From Oerskovia sp042887685 (lineage in GTDB: Bacteria; Actinomycetota; Actinomycetes; Actinomycetales; Cellulomonadaceae), in the NCBI RefSeq assembly GCF_042887685.1, contig NZ_JBHVOS010000003.1, positions 62,001-126,000 of the forward strand: DNA of 64,000 nucleotides, read 5' to 3'. Under the pieces are notes generated by a model. The model ran no database searches, was not told the origin of the DNA, and saw nothing but the letters and a program-made list of their open reading frames with translations. Shown here one piece after another: positions 24,230-32,557 of the stretch. The first letter of the stretch is position 1, and each line of letters begins with the position of its first letter. The translations under genes and the position numbers were made by a program.

Positions 24230-24343
24230 AGACGCTCGGGGCGCGCCGGACGAGGCGCCCCGGCACCAGATCACCCTGTGGATCGCGCGCCCGGTCCGTG
24301 CCGCCACAGTATGGTCGGCGCACTCGACGAGAGGCCACCGCAC

Positions 24344-25678
24344 ATGAGTCCCCACCCGCCCGCGCCGACGCAGACCCGGGAGACACCGACCCTGCCACCC
24401 CAGCTGACGGGGTGGCGGCGCCTGTGGACGCGCCCGGCCCTCATGCCGTACGTGCGGCTCGTCGCCCTGGTCCTGGCGGTCAACGTCGCGGCGGCCGTCG
24501 CCCTGCTCCCGGGGACGTCGACACCCGCCCGGCTCGACCTGACCCTGACGGCGGCCGCCCTGAACCTCGGGGCCGCGGCCGTGATCCGGCAGCAGCACGT
24601 CGTCAACCTGCTGTTCCGTGCCGCCACGAGCGCACCCGTGACATGGCCGCTGCGCGTCCGCGCGGGGCTCGCGAAGGTCTACCACCTGGGCGGGATCCAC
24701 GTCGGGGCCGCGATCTCCGCGACCGCGTGGTTCACGCTGTTCGCCGCGACGGCCCTGAGCCCGTCGGGGCGGGGCGAGCTGTCGGGGCCGACCCTCGTCG
24801 TCGTCGTCGCGCTCGCACTCCTGCTGCTGACGATCGCCGCCCTGGCCACCGCACCGTTGCGCCGCAGGCGCCACGACCTGTTCGAGATGAGCCACCGGCT
24901 CGGGGGCTGGTCGACGCTCGCGGGCTTCGCGGCCCTGACCCTCCTGTTCGCTCACGACCTCGCCCCCGCCGACCCCTGGGACGCGATCCTCACGGCCCCC
25001 GCGACGTGGGTCCTGGCCGTCGTGGTCGTGTGCGTGGGGCTGCCGTGGCTGCACCTGCGCAAGGTCGCCGTGGACGTGCACACGCCGTCGTCCCACGTCG
25101 CGATCGTGCGCCTCCACCACGACCCGAGGACGTTCGTCGGGTCGTCGACCACGATCGCCCGGCACCCGCTCGGCCAGTGGCACCCGTTCGCCAACCTCGT
25201 CACGCCGACCCGCCCCGAGCTGCGCCTCGCGATCTCGCGCGCGGGCGACTGGACGGGGTCGTTCATCGACTCCCCGCCCGACCACGTGTGGGTCCGGGGC
25301 GTGCCCACGGCCGGGGCGGGGAACGTCGGCAAGCTCTTCCGCAAGGTCGTGTGGATCACGACGGGCAGCGGGATCGGGCCGTGCCTGCCCAGCCTGCTCG
25401 CGGGCGCGCCCGCCCACCTGGTGTGGGTCACGCGCACGCCCGAGGCCACGTTCGGCCCCGGGCTCGTCGGCGAGATCACGGAATCGCTGCCCGACGCCCT
25501 CGTGTGGGACACGCGCGCCCAGGGCAAGCCCGACCTCGTGGCGCTCGCGCTCGACGCGGTGCGCACGACCGGCGCCGAGGCCGTCATCTGCATCTCGAAC
25601 CGTCCGACGACGTTCGAGGTCGTCGAGGGTCTCGAGTCGCGGGGCATCCCCGCGTTCGGCGCCATCTGGGACTCCTGA
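24344..25678 (+). CDS. Integral membrane protein with ferredoxin-reductase-like C-terminus
   Basis: The 444-residue protein has about seven transmembrane segments (residues 35-240). Paired histidines lie within or near helices (VYHLGGIHVG, EMSHRLGGW, LLFAHDLAP), suggesting heme ligation as in ferric-reductase domains. A soluble FNR-like module follows. It holds a beta-barrel (HVAIVRLHHDPRTFVGSSTTIARHPLGQWHPFA), a nucleotide-binding glycine stretch ITTGSGIGPCLPSLL and a final ICISNRPTTFEVVEGLESRGIP. The arrangement suggests a transmembrane electron-transfer protein. GAGAGG lies ten bases before the ATG at 24344. Confidence 0.7.
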   Translation: MSPHPPAPTQTRETPTLPPQLTGWRRLWTRPALMPYVRLVALVLAVNVAAAVALLPGTSTPARLDLTLTAAALNLGAAAVIRQQHVVNLLFRAATSAPVTWPLRVRAGLAKVYHLGGIHVGAAISATAWFTLFAATALSPSGRGELSGPTLVVVVALALLLLTIAALATAPLRRRRHDLFEMSHRLGGWSTLAGFAALTLLFAHDLAPADPWDAILTAPATWVLAVVVVCVGLPWLHLRKVAVDVHTPSSHVAIVRLHHDPRTFVGSSTTIARHPLGQWHPFANLVTPTRPELRLAISRAGDWTGSFIDSPPDHVWVRGVPTAGAGNVGKLFRKVVWITTGSGIGPCLPSLLAGAPAHLVWVTRTPEATFGPGLVGEITESLPDALVWDTRAQGKPDLVALALDAVRTTGAEAVICISNRPTTFEVVEGLESRGIPAFGAIWDS

Positions 25679-25695
25679 GGGGCGCCCCCTCCCCC

Positions 25696-25729
25696 GCCCG
25701 ACGACGTCACGTGCGTGCCCCCGTCGGGC
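25696..25729. terminator. Hairpin between convergent genes
   Basis: GCCCGACG (25696-25703) pairs with CGTCGGGC (25722-25729) across an 18-base loop that contains an ACGTCACGTGCGT stretch. It lies between the stops at 25678 and 25749 and belongs to the same intergenic hairpin family. Confidence 0.55.
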
Positions 25730-25748
25730 TGCGGCGGGTCTCAGCCCG

Positions 25749-26303
25749 TCAGCGCGCGTCGCACGTCAGCCGTGCACCCAGGGTGACGGCCGCGACCACG
25801 GCCGCCGCGGCGACGAACACGACGTCCTTGAGGACGTACTGGCCCATGAGCGTCATGCCGTCGCCGAAGAGCTCGCCGGCGAAGAGCACGACCGGCGACA
25901 TCATGCCGACCAGCGCGACCGCGAGCACGACCAGACCGACCTTCAAGGCACGTCCCGTCAGGAGGGTCAGCCCGATGAAGGTCTCGACGACCGCCGTCAG
26001 GACGACCGCCGCCGTGCCCTCGACGACGCCGAAGGTCAGCGCACCGACGGTCTGCGTGACGATCTGCTCGGCCGGGCTCGCACCGGGCAGGAACTTGAGC
26101 ACGCCGAACCCCAGGAACACGAGGCCGAGCGTGACCCGGAGCGCGGGGACCGACCAGCGGGTGAGGTGGGCGGCCAGTGCGACGACCACGGCATCGGCCC
26201 GGCCCAGGAGCCCCGGCCGCGCGGGTGGGGCCTGGTTGGCAGGTGCGGCAGGTGCGGGCGGCGAGGGCGGCGAGGGCAAGGTCTGGGTTCCGGCAGCAGG
26301 CAT
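25749..26303 (-). CDS. DoxX-like integral membrane protein
   Basis: A 184-residue protein. A Pro/Ala-rich N-terminus is followed by four hydrophobic segments with the DoxX-type motif LRVTLGLVFLGFGVLKFLPGASPAEQIVTQTVG in the first. Related proteins (DUF417 or DoxX) are small redox- or stress-linked membrane proteins. AGGAG lies about six bases before the ATG at 26303. It is a single-gene unit facing the reductase-like gene. Confidence 0.82.
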   Translation of the reverse strand: MPAAGTQTLPSPPSPPAPAAPANQAPPARPGLLGRADAVVVALAAHLTRWSVPALRVTLGLVFLGFGVLKFLPGASPAEQIVTQTVGALTFGVVEGTAAVVLTAVVETFIGLTLLTGRALKVGLVVLAVALVGMMSPVVLFAGELFGDGMTLMGQYVLKDVVFVAAAAVVAAVTLGARLTCDAR

Positions 26304-26425
26304 CTGTTCTCCTCGTCGAGAGCGTGCGGACGGGCGGCGCTCTGCGGAGAAAGCACCGTGACGTCCGGATTTGTGATGGCTCGCCGAGCGTAGCCATCGC
26401 GGATGAGGGCCAGATGAGGCGGGGC

Positions 26426-26995
26426 TCAGCCCGCGAGGCGGGCGTGCAGGTGCATGTCGTGCCAGCCGTCGACGTGCTTGCCGCTCTCCCGGAGCGTGCC
26501 CTCGGGCAGGAACCCCGCAGCGAGCGCGACCCTGCACGACGCCTCGTTGCGCGTCGAGTGCACGAGCCGCAGGCGGTGCAGGCCCAGGTCCTCGAACGCC
26601 CACGTGACCAGCAGCCCGACGGCCCGGGGAGCGATCCCGCGGCCCCGCGCGGCAGGCAGGACCCAGTAGCCGACCTCGCCCCCGCCCTCGTGCAGGTCGA
26701 GATGGTGCAGGGCGGCACGGCCGACCACGACCCCGTCGGACTCGACCGCCCAGTCCCCGGCCGCCTCCTGCACCCAGTGCTCGTCCCGCGAGTCGACCCA
26801 GGCCTCGGCCTCGGCGACGTCGTCCATCGCGCGAGCGTGCCAGAGCTGGATCGCCGGGTCCTGGTAGGCGGCGAGCAGGGTCGGGGCGTCAGCCCGCGTC
26901 CACGGGCGCAGCGTCAGGCCGCCACCCGCGAGGACGGGCATCGGCTGCGCGCTCAGACGGCCGGGGTGGACGGTGGGCTCGGTGAGGATCGGCAC
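26426..26995 (-). CDS. GNAT-family N-acetyltransferase (RimJ/RimL-like)
   Basis: The 189-residue protein has the RimJ/RimL layout: LTLRPWTRADAPTLLAAYQDP, the acetyl-CoA-binding loop GYWVLPAARGRGIAPRAVGLLVTWAF (RGRGIA matching Q/RxxGxA), and the terminal NEASCRVALAAGFLPEGTLRE. It may acetylate a protein N-terminus or small amine. The start is GTG at 26995 or the ATG 18 codons later; the shorter form still covers the whole domain. Confidence 0.9.
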   Translation of the reverse strand: MPILTEPTVHPGRLSAQPMPVLAGGGLTLRPWTRADAPTLLAAYQDPAIQLWHARAMDDVAEAEAWVDSRDEHWVQEAAGDWAVESDGVVVGRAALHHLDLHEGGGEVGYWVLPAARGRGIAPRAVGLLVTWAFEDLGLHRLRLVHSTRNEASCRVALAAGFLPEGTLRESGKHVDGWHDMHLHARLAG

Positions 26996-27099
26996 GCGAG
27001 CGATGATCCCACGAGGGTTGCGGAGCGGTCACGATCCGACGACGTGCAGGACGCTGGCCGCACCGCTGGGGTGCGAGGTGCGCCCCCAGCAGTCCACGG

Positions 27100-27125
27100 C
27101 TTGAGGAGTTGCTAAACTCGTCAAG
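27100..27125. promoter_or_regulatory. Operator palindrome of the ArsR regulator
   Basis: The inverted repeat CTTGAnGAGTT ... AACTCnTCAAG (arms 27100-27110 and 27115-27125) has an AT-rich centre and lies 15 bases before the ArsR start. Size and TTGA/TCAA ends match known ArsR-family operators. It probably mediates autorepression of the arsR-sulP pair. Confidence 0.8.
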
Positions 27126-27140
27126 TCCCCAGGAGGTCCA

Positions 27141-27527
27141 GTGCCCACCACCGCCACCACGGCACCGCTCTACGCGATCAAGGCCGAGCTGTTCCGCTCC
27201 CTCGCGCACCCCACCCGTATCCAGGCGCTCGAGGTGCTCAGCGCCGCACCGGACCACGAGGCGGCCGTGAGCGACCTGCTCGCAGCGACCGGCGTCGAGG
27301 CCTCGGTCCTGTCCCAGCACCTCGCCGTGCTCAAGCGCGCCGGCGTCGTGACGTCGTCGCGCACGGGCAACACGGTCGTCTACCGGCTCAGCAGGCCGCT
27401 CGTCGCCGAGCTGCTCGTCGTGGCGCGCGCGTTCCTGCGCGAGACCCTCGACGCGTCCGGGCGGCAGCTCGCCGCCACGGACGAGCTCCCTCCCCTCCAG
27501 GGGGAGAGCGAACGGACCGGGCAGTGA
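27141..27527 (+). CDS. ArsR/SmtB-family regulator without cysteines
   Basis: A 128-residue winged-helix protein: RSLAHPTRIQALEVL, the recognition helix VEASVLSQHLAVLKRAGVV and the wing TSSRTGNTVVYRLSR. It contains no cysteine, so thiol-based metal, arsenite or sulfide sensing seen in many family members is excluded. AGGAGG lies four bases before the GTG at 27141. Its stop overlaps the transporter GTG start (GTGA), so the two are co-translated. It probably represses the pair through the palindrome just upstream. Confidence 0.93.
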   Translation: MPTTATTAPLYAIKAELFRSLAHPTRIQALEVLSAAPDHEAAVSDLLAATGVEASVLSQHLAVLKRAGVVTSSRTGNTVVYRLSRPLVAELLVVARAFLRETLDASGRQLAATDELPPLQGESERTGQ

Positions 27528-29434
27528 GCCGGCCGACCGGGTCGGCCCGGTCGTCCGAGCACCCTGGGTCGGCCCGGCCTGCCCGGCCTGCCCGGTCTCC
27601 CCGGCGGTCCCCCGGGTCCGCCCGGTCCCCGCGCGACCTGCTGCCGTCGCGCGCGGACGTCGACCTGCGACCGCGGACCCTGCGCGCCGACCTCCTCGCG
27701 GGGGTCACGGTCGGCGTGGTCGCCCTGCCGCTCGCGCTCGCGTTCGGTGTGAGTGCGGGCGTCGGCCCCGGGCCGGGGCTCGTGACGGCGGTGGTCGCGG
27801 GCATCGTGGCCGCGGTGTTCGGCGGCTCGCGCGTCCAGGTGAGCGGGCCGACCGGCGCGATGGCCGTGGTGCTGGCCCCGATCGTCGCCCAGCACGGCCC
27901 CGCGGCGGTACCGCTCGTCGCGATCCTCGCGGGCGTCGTCGTGCTGCTGGCCGGGGTGACGCGGCTCGGGCGCGTCGTGACGTTCATCCCCTGGCCCGTG
28001 GTCGAGGGTTTCACGGCCGGTATCGCCGCCATCATCTTCCTCCAGCAGGTCCCCGCGGCCCTGGGCGTCACGGGTGCGGTGGGCGGCAACCCGCTGGTCG
28101 TCGCGGCGGACTCGGTGGTCGCTGCGTTCGCGAACGGTCCCACGGCCCTGTGGACGCTCGGCACCGTGGCGCTCGTCGCCGTCGTGATGCTGGTCCTGCC
28201 GCGCGTCGCACCGGCCCTGCCCGCGTCGCTCGTCGCGGTCGTCCTCGCGACCGTCGTCGCCCAGCTCGCGGGCGCGCCCGTCGCCCGGATCGGGGCGCTC
28301 CCCGACTCGCTCCCCCTGCCGACCGTGCCGCCCCTCGACGCGGGCATGCTGCAGTCGCTGGTCGGGCCAGCGTTCGCGGTCGCGGCCCTGGCCGCGATCG
28401 AGTCCCTCCTCTCGGCTCGCGTCGCCGCGGCCATGCCGTCGCCCGAGCAAGGACGGTCCACGGCGTCCGGAACCGCCACTCCGTCACGCGGCCCGTCGGG
28501 CGCCACGACCGTGCCCGACGACGCCACGCACCGCTACGACCCCGACCGCGAGCTCGTCGGCCAGGGGCTCGCGTCCATCGCGAGCGGCGTGTTCGGCGGC
28601 ATGCCCGCAACCGGGGCCATCGCCCGGACGGCGGTCAACGTGCGAGCGGGTGCCCGGACGCGGCTCGCGGCCGTCGTGCACTCGGTCGTGATCCTGGGCG
28701 TCATCTACCTGGCGACAGGACCCGTCTCGGCGATCCCGCTCGCGGCCCTGGCCGGTGTCCTCATGGTCACCGCCGTGCGCATGGTCTCGGTCGCCACCCT
28801 CCGCGCCGTGCTGACCTCGACCCGGGCCGACGCCGTCGTGCTCGTCGTGACCGCGGTCGTGACGATCGCGGTCGACCTCATCGAGGCCGTGCAGATCGGG
28901 CTGCTCGTCGCGGCGTTCTTCGCGCTGCGGTCGGTCGCGAAGGCTGCGGCCGTGCACCGCGAGCCGCTGCCCGGACCGGCCCTGCCGGGCGACGAGCACA
29001 TCGCGCTCTACCGGCTCGACGGCGCCATGTTCTTCGGCGCGGCCGACCGCATCCACGCGCAGATCCGCGACGACCAGGACGCCCTGGTCGTCGTCCTGCG
29101 GCTCTCGCACCTGCGCCTCGTCGACGCGACCGGGGCGCACGCGCTGGGCGAGCTCGTCGCGGACCTCGAGCGCTCGGGCGTCACGGTCCTGGTCAAGGGC
29201 ATCCAGCCCGCCCACCTGCCCGTACTCACCCGCGTCGGCGTGCTCGACGAGCTGCGTCACGAGAAGCACCTGTTCGCCGACCTGCCGCCCACGATCGAGC
29301 ACGCGCGCTCCCACGTCGCGCGGGCTCAGGCCGGGGCTGGGGCTCAGGCCGGGACCGGGGCCCCGCCCGCGAGCGCCGCCGCGCCCGCCGTACCCGCCGT
29401 ACCCTCTGCGCCCCGGGACACCCTCACCGCGTGA
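27524..29434 (+). CDS. SulP-family anion transporter with STAS domain
   Basis: The 636-residue protein has a Ser/Pro/Arg-rich N-terminus, about 12 transmembrane segments (45-465) with SulP signatures (LAGVTVGVVALPLALAFGVSAGVGP, VSGPTGAMAVVL, GLASIASGVFGGMPATGAIARTAVNVRAGA), and a cytoplasmic STAS domain (490-600, LVVVLRLSHLRLVDATGAHAL). A Ser/Thr/Pro-rich insertion of about 35 residues (PSPEQGRSTASGTATPSRGP) sits where other SulP proteins have a short loop. SulP proteins carry sulfate, bicarbonate or other anions; the anion is unknown. The stop overlaps the convergent DUF1905 gene by 11 bases. Confidence 0.93.
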   Translation: MSRPTGSARSSEHPGSARPARPARSPRRSPGSARSPRDLLPSRADVDLRPRTLRADLLAGVTVGVVALPLALAFGVSAGVGPGPGLVTAVVAGIVAAVFGGSRVQVSGPTGAMAVVLAPIVAQHGPAAVPLVAILAGVVVLLAGVTRLGRVVTFIPWPVVEGFTAGIAAIIFLQQVPAALGVTGAVGGNPLVVAADSVVAAFANGPTALWTLGTVALVAVVMLVLPRVAPALPASLVAVVLATVVAQLAGAPVARIGALPDSLPLPTVPPLDAGMLQSLVGPAFAVAALAAIESLLSARVAAAMPSPEQGRSTASGTATPSRGPSGATTVPDDATHRYDPDRELVGQGLASIASGVFGGMPATGAIARTAVNVRAGARTRLAAVVHSVVILGVIYLATGPVSAIPLAALAGVLMVTAVRMVSVATLRAVLTSTRADAVVLVVTAVVTIAVDLIEAVQIGLLVAAFFALRSVAKAAAVHREPLPGPALPGDEHIALYRLDGAMFFGAADRIHAQIRDDQDALVVVLRLSHLRLVDATGAHALGELVADLERSGVTVLVKGIQPAHLPVLTRVGVLDELRHEKHLFADLPPTIEHARSHVARAQAGAGAQAGTGAPPASAAAPAVPAVPSAPRDTLTA

Positions 29435-29717
29435 CGTCGAGCGTCAGGAGCACCGTGACGGTGTCCCCCAGCTCGACGCCCTCGGCCGCGCGGATCGCGT
29501 CCTTGAGGGGGACGACGTACAGGCCGTCCTTGGCGAACAGCGACGTGGTCCACGTCGTGCCCCCGATGCGCGCCGAGACGGGGATCATGCCCCACCCGTA
29601 GGTCACGAGCGGGGCGACCTCACGGATGCGCGCGCTCTCGCCGTCGGGCACGGACACGAAGTGGAAGGGCGCGGGGCCCCGCCAGTGCCACACCTCGCCC
29701 ACGGCCTCGATCTCCAT
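29424..29717 (-). CDS. DUF1905-domain protein
   Basis: The 97-residue protein fits DUF1905: EAVGEVWHWRGPAPFHFVSVP, a middle GWGMIPVSARIGGTTWTTSLFAKDGLYVVPLK and a terminal GVELGDTVTVLLTLDV. The fold is a small beta barrel of unknown role. The ATG at 29717 is clear. Its 3' end overlaps that of the SulP gene. Confidence 0.88.
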   Translation of the reverse strand: MEIEAVGEVWHWRGPAPFHFVSVPDGESARIREVAPLVTYGWGMIPVSARIGGTTWTTSLFAKDGLYVVPLKDAIRAAEGVELGDTVTVLLTLDVTR

Positions 29718-29764
29718 GCGCCCAGCATGACCCCGGAGCCGCTGCGACGCCGCGCGAGCGCTGC

Positions 29765-29825
29765 GTCGAGCGTGCAGTTCGGGCTGCGTCTCGAGGCCCG
29801 GAACAGCCCGAACTGCACACTCGAC
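29765..29825. repeat. Long palindromic repeat, copy 3
   Basis: The 22-bp arms 29765-29786 and 29804-29825 match with one mismatch and share the GTCGAGYGTGCAGTTCGGGC consensus of copies 1 and 2; the loop is 17 bases. It lies 25 bases past the stop of the minus-strand gene at 29851. Confidence 0.9.
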
Positions 29826-29850
29826 GAGGAGGGCGAGCGTCCCCCGTCGG

Positions 29851-30267
29851 TCAGGTGACGTCCTGGCCGCGGGTCGTCGTCGCGCCCGCCCGCTCGAACG
29901 CGCCCGCGAGCGCGGCCCGGACGGTTTCCGGGGCCTCCGGGGCGCAGCGCCCGGCCACGGTGGCGGCCAGCTCGGCGAGGTAGGGCAGCACGGCGTCGAG
30001 CTCCGGGGTGGTCGCGTCGAGCTCGGCGGCGGGCACGACGAGAGTGGCGGTGAGCCGTCGTCGGGGCCGCGAGAACCGGACGTTGCGGACCCCCGCCGGA
30101 CCGGCCGAGGGAGTGATCGAGCCGCCGAGAGCGAGCATCAGGTCGAGCTCGTCCAGGCCGGGGACGTCGAGCGGTCCGCACTCGGCCGCGAGCGCCCGGC
30201 GCAGGACGACCACCGCGGCAAGGTCTCGCTCGGGGCCGCCCAGGACGTTGCGCTGGGTGACGATCAT
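29851..30267 (-). CDS. Hypothetical protein, partner of the SUKH-like gene
   Basis: A 138-residue protein with no recognised family. It begins MIVTQRNVLGGPERDLAAVVVLRRALAAECG and contains an Arg-rich strand VRNVRFSRPRRRLTATLVVP and a helical C-terminus. It is the second gene of a pair: its ATG overlaps the upstream stop as ATGA. The tight coupling suggests a joint function with the SUKH-like protein. Confidence 0.65.
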   Translation of the reverse strand: MIVTQRNVLGGPERDLAAVVVLRRALAAECGPLDVPGLDELDLMLALGGSITPSAGPAGVRNVRFSRPRRRLTATLVVPAAELDATTPELDAVLPYLAELAATVAGRCAPEAPETVRAALAGAFERAGATTTRGQDVT

Positions 30268-30707
30268 CGGCCGGCCTCGGCGGGCGGGAGGTCGGGAAGG
30301 TTCTCGTCGAGCAGGTCCGCGAAGCCTCCCGCGAGGACGTACCGCTCGCCCGTGTCGTGGTCGAACGTCACGACCGGCCCGTCGTTCGTGACCACGAGGG
30401 GGTTCCCCGACCCGTCGAAGCCGATCACGAGCCCCTCCTCGGCCACGGCCCAGCCGTCCGCACGGAAGGTGCGTGTCAGTGTCGCGACGTCGGTGTCCTC
30501 CAGGAGCGGCGCGTTGCGCAGCCCGTGCACGGGGACGCCCACGAAGCAGCCGCCGTGCCGCCCGACGACCTCGACCCAGTCCGCGTCGAGGACGACGTCG
30601 AGCCCGCGCACGGCGGCGTCGAGCTCGGTGCGGGTCGAGGGTTCGCCCGCGCCGTAGAGGGCGACGGCCGCGTCGAGCCGCGCCAGGAGAGAGGGGGTCA
30701 GCGCCAT
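30264..30707 (-). CDS. SMI1/KNR4 (SUKH)-like protein
   Basis: The 147-residue protein has features of the SUKH fold: a first helix SLLARLDAAVALYGAGEPSTRTELDAAVRGL, then WVEVVGRHGGCFVG, a middle EGLVIGFDGSGNPLVVTNDGPVVTFDHDTGERYVLAGGFADLLDENL. SUKH proteins are commonly immunity proteins against secreted polymorphic toxins, or widespread stand-alone regulators. No toxin gene adjoins it. The ATG at 30707 lacks a strong ribosome-binding site. Confidence 0.72.
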   Translation of the reverse strand: MALTPSLLARLDAAVALYGAGEPSTRTELDAAVRGLDVVLDADWVEVVGRHGGCFVGVPVHGLRNAPLLEDTDVATLTRTFRADGWAVAEEGLVIGFDGSGNPLVVTNDGPVVTFDHDTGERYVLAGGFADLLDENLPDLPPAEAGR

Positions 30708-30747
30708 GCGGGCCAGGGTAGCGGTGCGGCGGTGCCGTGGTGGAGAC

Positions 30748-30771
30748 GTGCCCGACGGCGCCGCGCACCCG
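30748..30771. repeat. Dispersed 24-bp intergenic element, copy B (inverted)
   Basis: The complement of these 24 bases is identical to 18698-18721. It lies between the divergent SUKH-like and PIN-domain genes, about 80 bases before the latter. The following CACCCGGGTGCG is itself palindromic, so a short hairpin can form here. Confidence 0.8.
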
Positions 30772-30849
30772 GGTGCGCGTGTCACCGGCGAGCGGGAGGA
30801 TGACGGAGGTACGTCCCCGACCCGCACGCCCCGACCTGCGAGGTGCCCC

Positions 30850-31257
30850 ATGACCCGGTTCGTCGTCGACCCCGGCACGGTCCTGCGGCTCGTCGCGGAC
30901 GACGCCCGGGTCCCGGCTGCGCACGAGCTGCTCGCGCCGACCCTCCTGCGGTCGCAGACACTCTCCGCGGTGTACGAGGCCGTGCACCGGGGCGACCTGT
31001 CGGCCGACGTCGGGCGCGAGCGGCTGGCCCGCGTCGGACGGCTGAAGATCCGGCTCCTCGGGGACGGCGTGCTGCGCCGGACCGCCTGGACCGTGGCCGA
31101 GCGGCTCGGCTGGGCCTCGACGTACGACGCCGAGTACGTGGCCCTCACGCAGCTCCAGGGCGACGCCCTCGTGACGGCGGACGCGGAGCTCGCGCGAGCC
31201 GTCCGCGGCGTGGTCGAGACGGCACCGTACGGGGCGCTGCTCGACGCGGGAGCATGA
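30850..31257 (+). CDS. PIN-domain ribonuclease-like protein (VapC type), no visible antitoxin
   Basis: The 135-residue protein has a PIN fold with the acidic residues in order: Asp7 in RFVVDPGT, Glu43 in LSAVYEAVHRG, Asp93 in STYDAEYVALTQ and Asp110 in LVTADAELARAV. These would bind magnesium for RNA cleavage. VapC toxins usually have a VapB antitoxin gene just upstream; the 140 bases upstream hold none. GAGG lies seven bases before the ATG. It may be an orphan or be neutralised from elsewhere. Confidence 0.85.
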   Translation: MTRFVVDPGTVLRLVADDARVPAAHELLAPTLLRSQTLSAVYEAVHRGDLSADVGRERLARVGRLKIRLLGDGVLRRTAWTVAERLGWASTYDAEYVALTQLQGDALVTADAELARAVRGVVETAPYGALLDAGA

Positions 31258-31282
31258 CCAGCGCCACGGGAGGCCGGAAGCC

Positions 31283-32308
31283 TCAGGGGCTGGACGCCGC
31301 CAGCCGGTCGAGCGCCCCGATCCCCGCCTCGACGATCTGCGCCTGGGCGTCGGCCCGGCTCGTGGTCGGTCGCCCGTCCCCCGGTTGCGCACCGTAGTCG
31401 GCGAAGAAGGCGTGGACTGCCCCGGGGATCTCGACGAACCGGGCCGTGGCGGGCAGGTCGGCGCGGGACGCCTCGATCTTGTCGGGCGTCGTCAGGCCGT
31501 CGCGCGAGCCCCACACCGACGTCACCTCGACGTCCGCTGCGCTCATGTCGGCGGAGGGGTACGAGGCGTGCAGGAGCAGGCCGTCGACCTCGTCGTCGTG
31601 CGCCGCGGCGAACGACGCGGCGACGACCCCGCCCAGGGAGTGACCTCCCACCGCCCAGGTGCCGACCTCGTCGAACGCCGCCATCGCGGAGGCCGACTGG
31701 TTCGGGGACGTGAAGGCGATCCCCAGGGGCTCCTTGAGCGCCACGACCAGGTAGCCCGCCTCGGCGAGCGGCCGGAGCACCGCAGCCGTGGCACGCACGT
31801 CCACCCTCGCCCCCGGAGAGTAGACGAGACCTGTGGACGCCTCGCCACCGCGCGGGACGAACGCGATCCATCCGGCCTCGTCGAGCACCTCGACCGAACC
31901 GTCGCTCTCGAGGGCTGCGAGCGCGGGCGCGGTCGCGGGGAAGGGCCTGAGCCACACGACCGCTGCAGCAAGTGCCACGAGCACGACCAGCCCGGCCCCG
32001 AGGAAGGTCCCGCGGAGCACGCGCCGGGCTCGCGACCGCTCCGGGCGCCGAGCAGGCCGCCGTGCACGCACGACGGTCAGCACGAGGAGGAGCGCACCGG
32101 CGACCGCGCTCGCCACCAGGACGGCGGTGAGCGCCCGGTGCTGGTGACGGACCGTGTCCCCCGTCGTCGCCACGACCCACGCGGGCGCGGCGACCAGCAC
32201 GACCCCCAGGAGCGCGAGCAGGAGGTGACCGACCACCCTGCCAAGCGACCCGCCCTCGTCGCCCGGCTGTCCGGGTCCGGGGTCCGTCCGGGCGTTCTGC
32301 GTGCTCAT
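31283..32308 (-). CDS. Membrane-anchored alpha/beta hydrolase
   Basis: A 341-residue protein with three N-terminal transmembrane helices (residues 25-125) followed by an alpha/beta-hydrolase domain. The nucleophile elbow is GHSLGG, the acid probably Asp in VWGSRDGLTTPDKI and the late His in PGAVHAFFADYG. It resembles the dienelactone-hydrolase-like group with N-terminal membrane segments found in actinobacteria. The ATG at 32308 starts a short hydrophilic leader. Confidence 0.85.
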   Translation of the reverse strand: MSTQNARTDPGPGQPGDEGGSLGRVVGHLLLALLGVVLVAAPAWVVATTGDTVRHQHRALTAVLVASAVAGALLLVLTVVRARRPARRPERSRARRVLRGTFLGAGLVVLVALAAAVVWLRPFPATAPALAALESDGSVEVLDEAGWIAFVPRGGEASTGLVYSPGARVDVRATAAVLRPLAEAGYLVVALKEPLGIAFTSPNQSASAMAAFDEVGTWAVGGHSLGGVVAASFAAAHDDEVDGLLLHASYPSADMSAADVEVTSVWGSRDGLTTPDKIEASRADLPATARFVEIPGAVHAFFADYGAQPGDGRPTTSRADAQAQIVEAGIGALDRLAASSP

Positions 32309-32480
32309 CCCCGCTCCAGAGCTCTCGACGACGCCACCGGCAGACCGGGGCGATCGTCACGCTAGCAGCGGGTCCGCAGCAGTGGGACCCCGCGCGCAAC
32401 GGACGCGGCCGACGAGCGTGGTCACGCGTCAGCGGCGCCGGCGCCCACGTCGTGGCGTCGCGGACGAGGACGGCCGCGCA

Positions 32481-32504
32481 CGGGCGCGCTGCGCCGTCGG
32501 GCAC
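32481..32504. repeat. Dispersed 24-bp intergenic element, copy C
   Basis: Matches 18698-18721 at 22 of 24 positions and is followed by CGTG, as in copy A. It lies in the space between divergent genes, about 54 bases before the DoxX-like start at 32558. Confidence 0.7.
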
Positions 32505-32557
32505 CGTGACCGGCGCCCCCAGATGCCAACCCGACCGACCCGGGCGAGCATGGCCGG

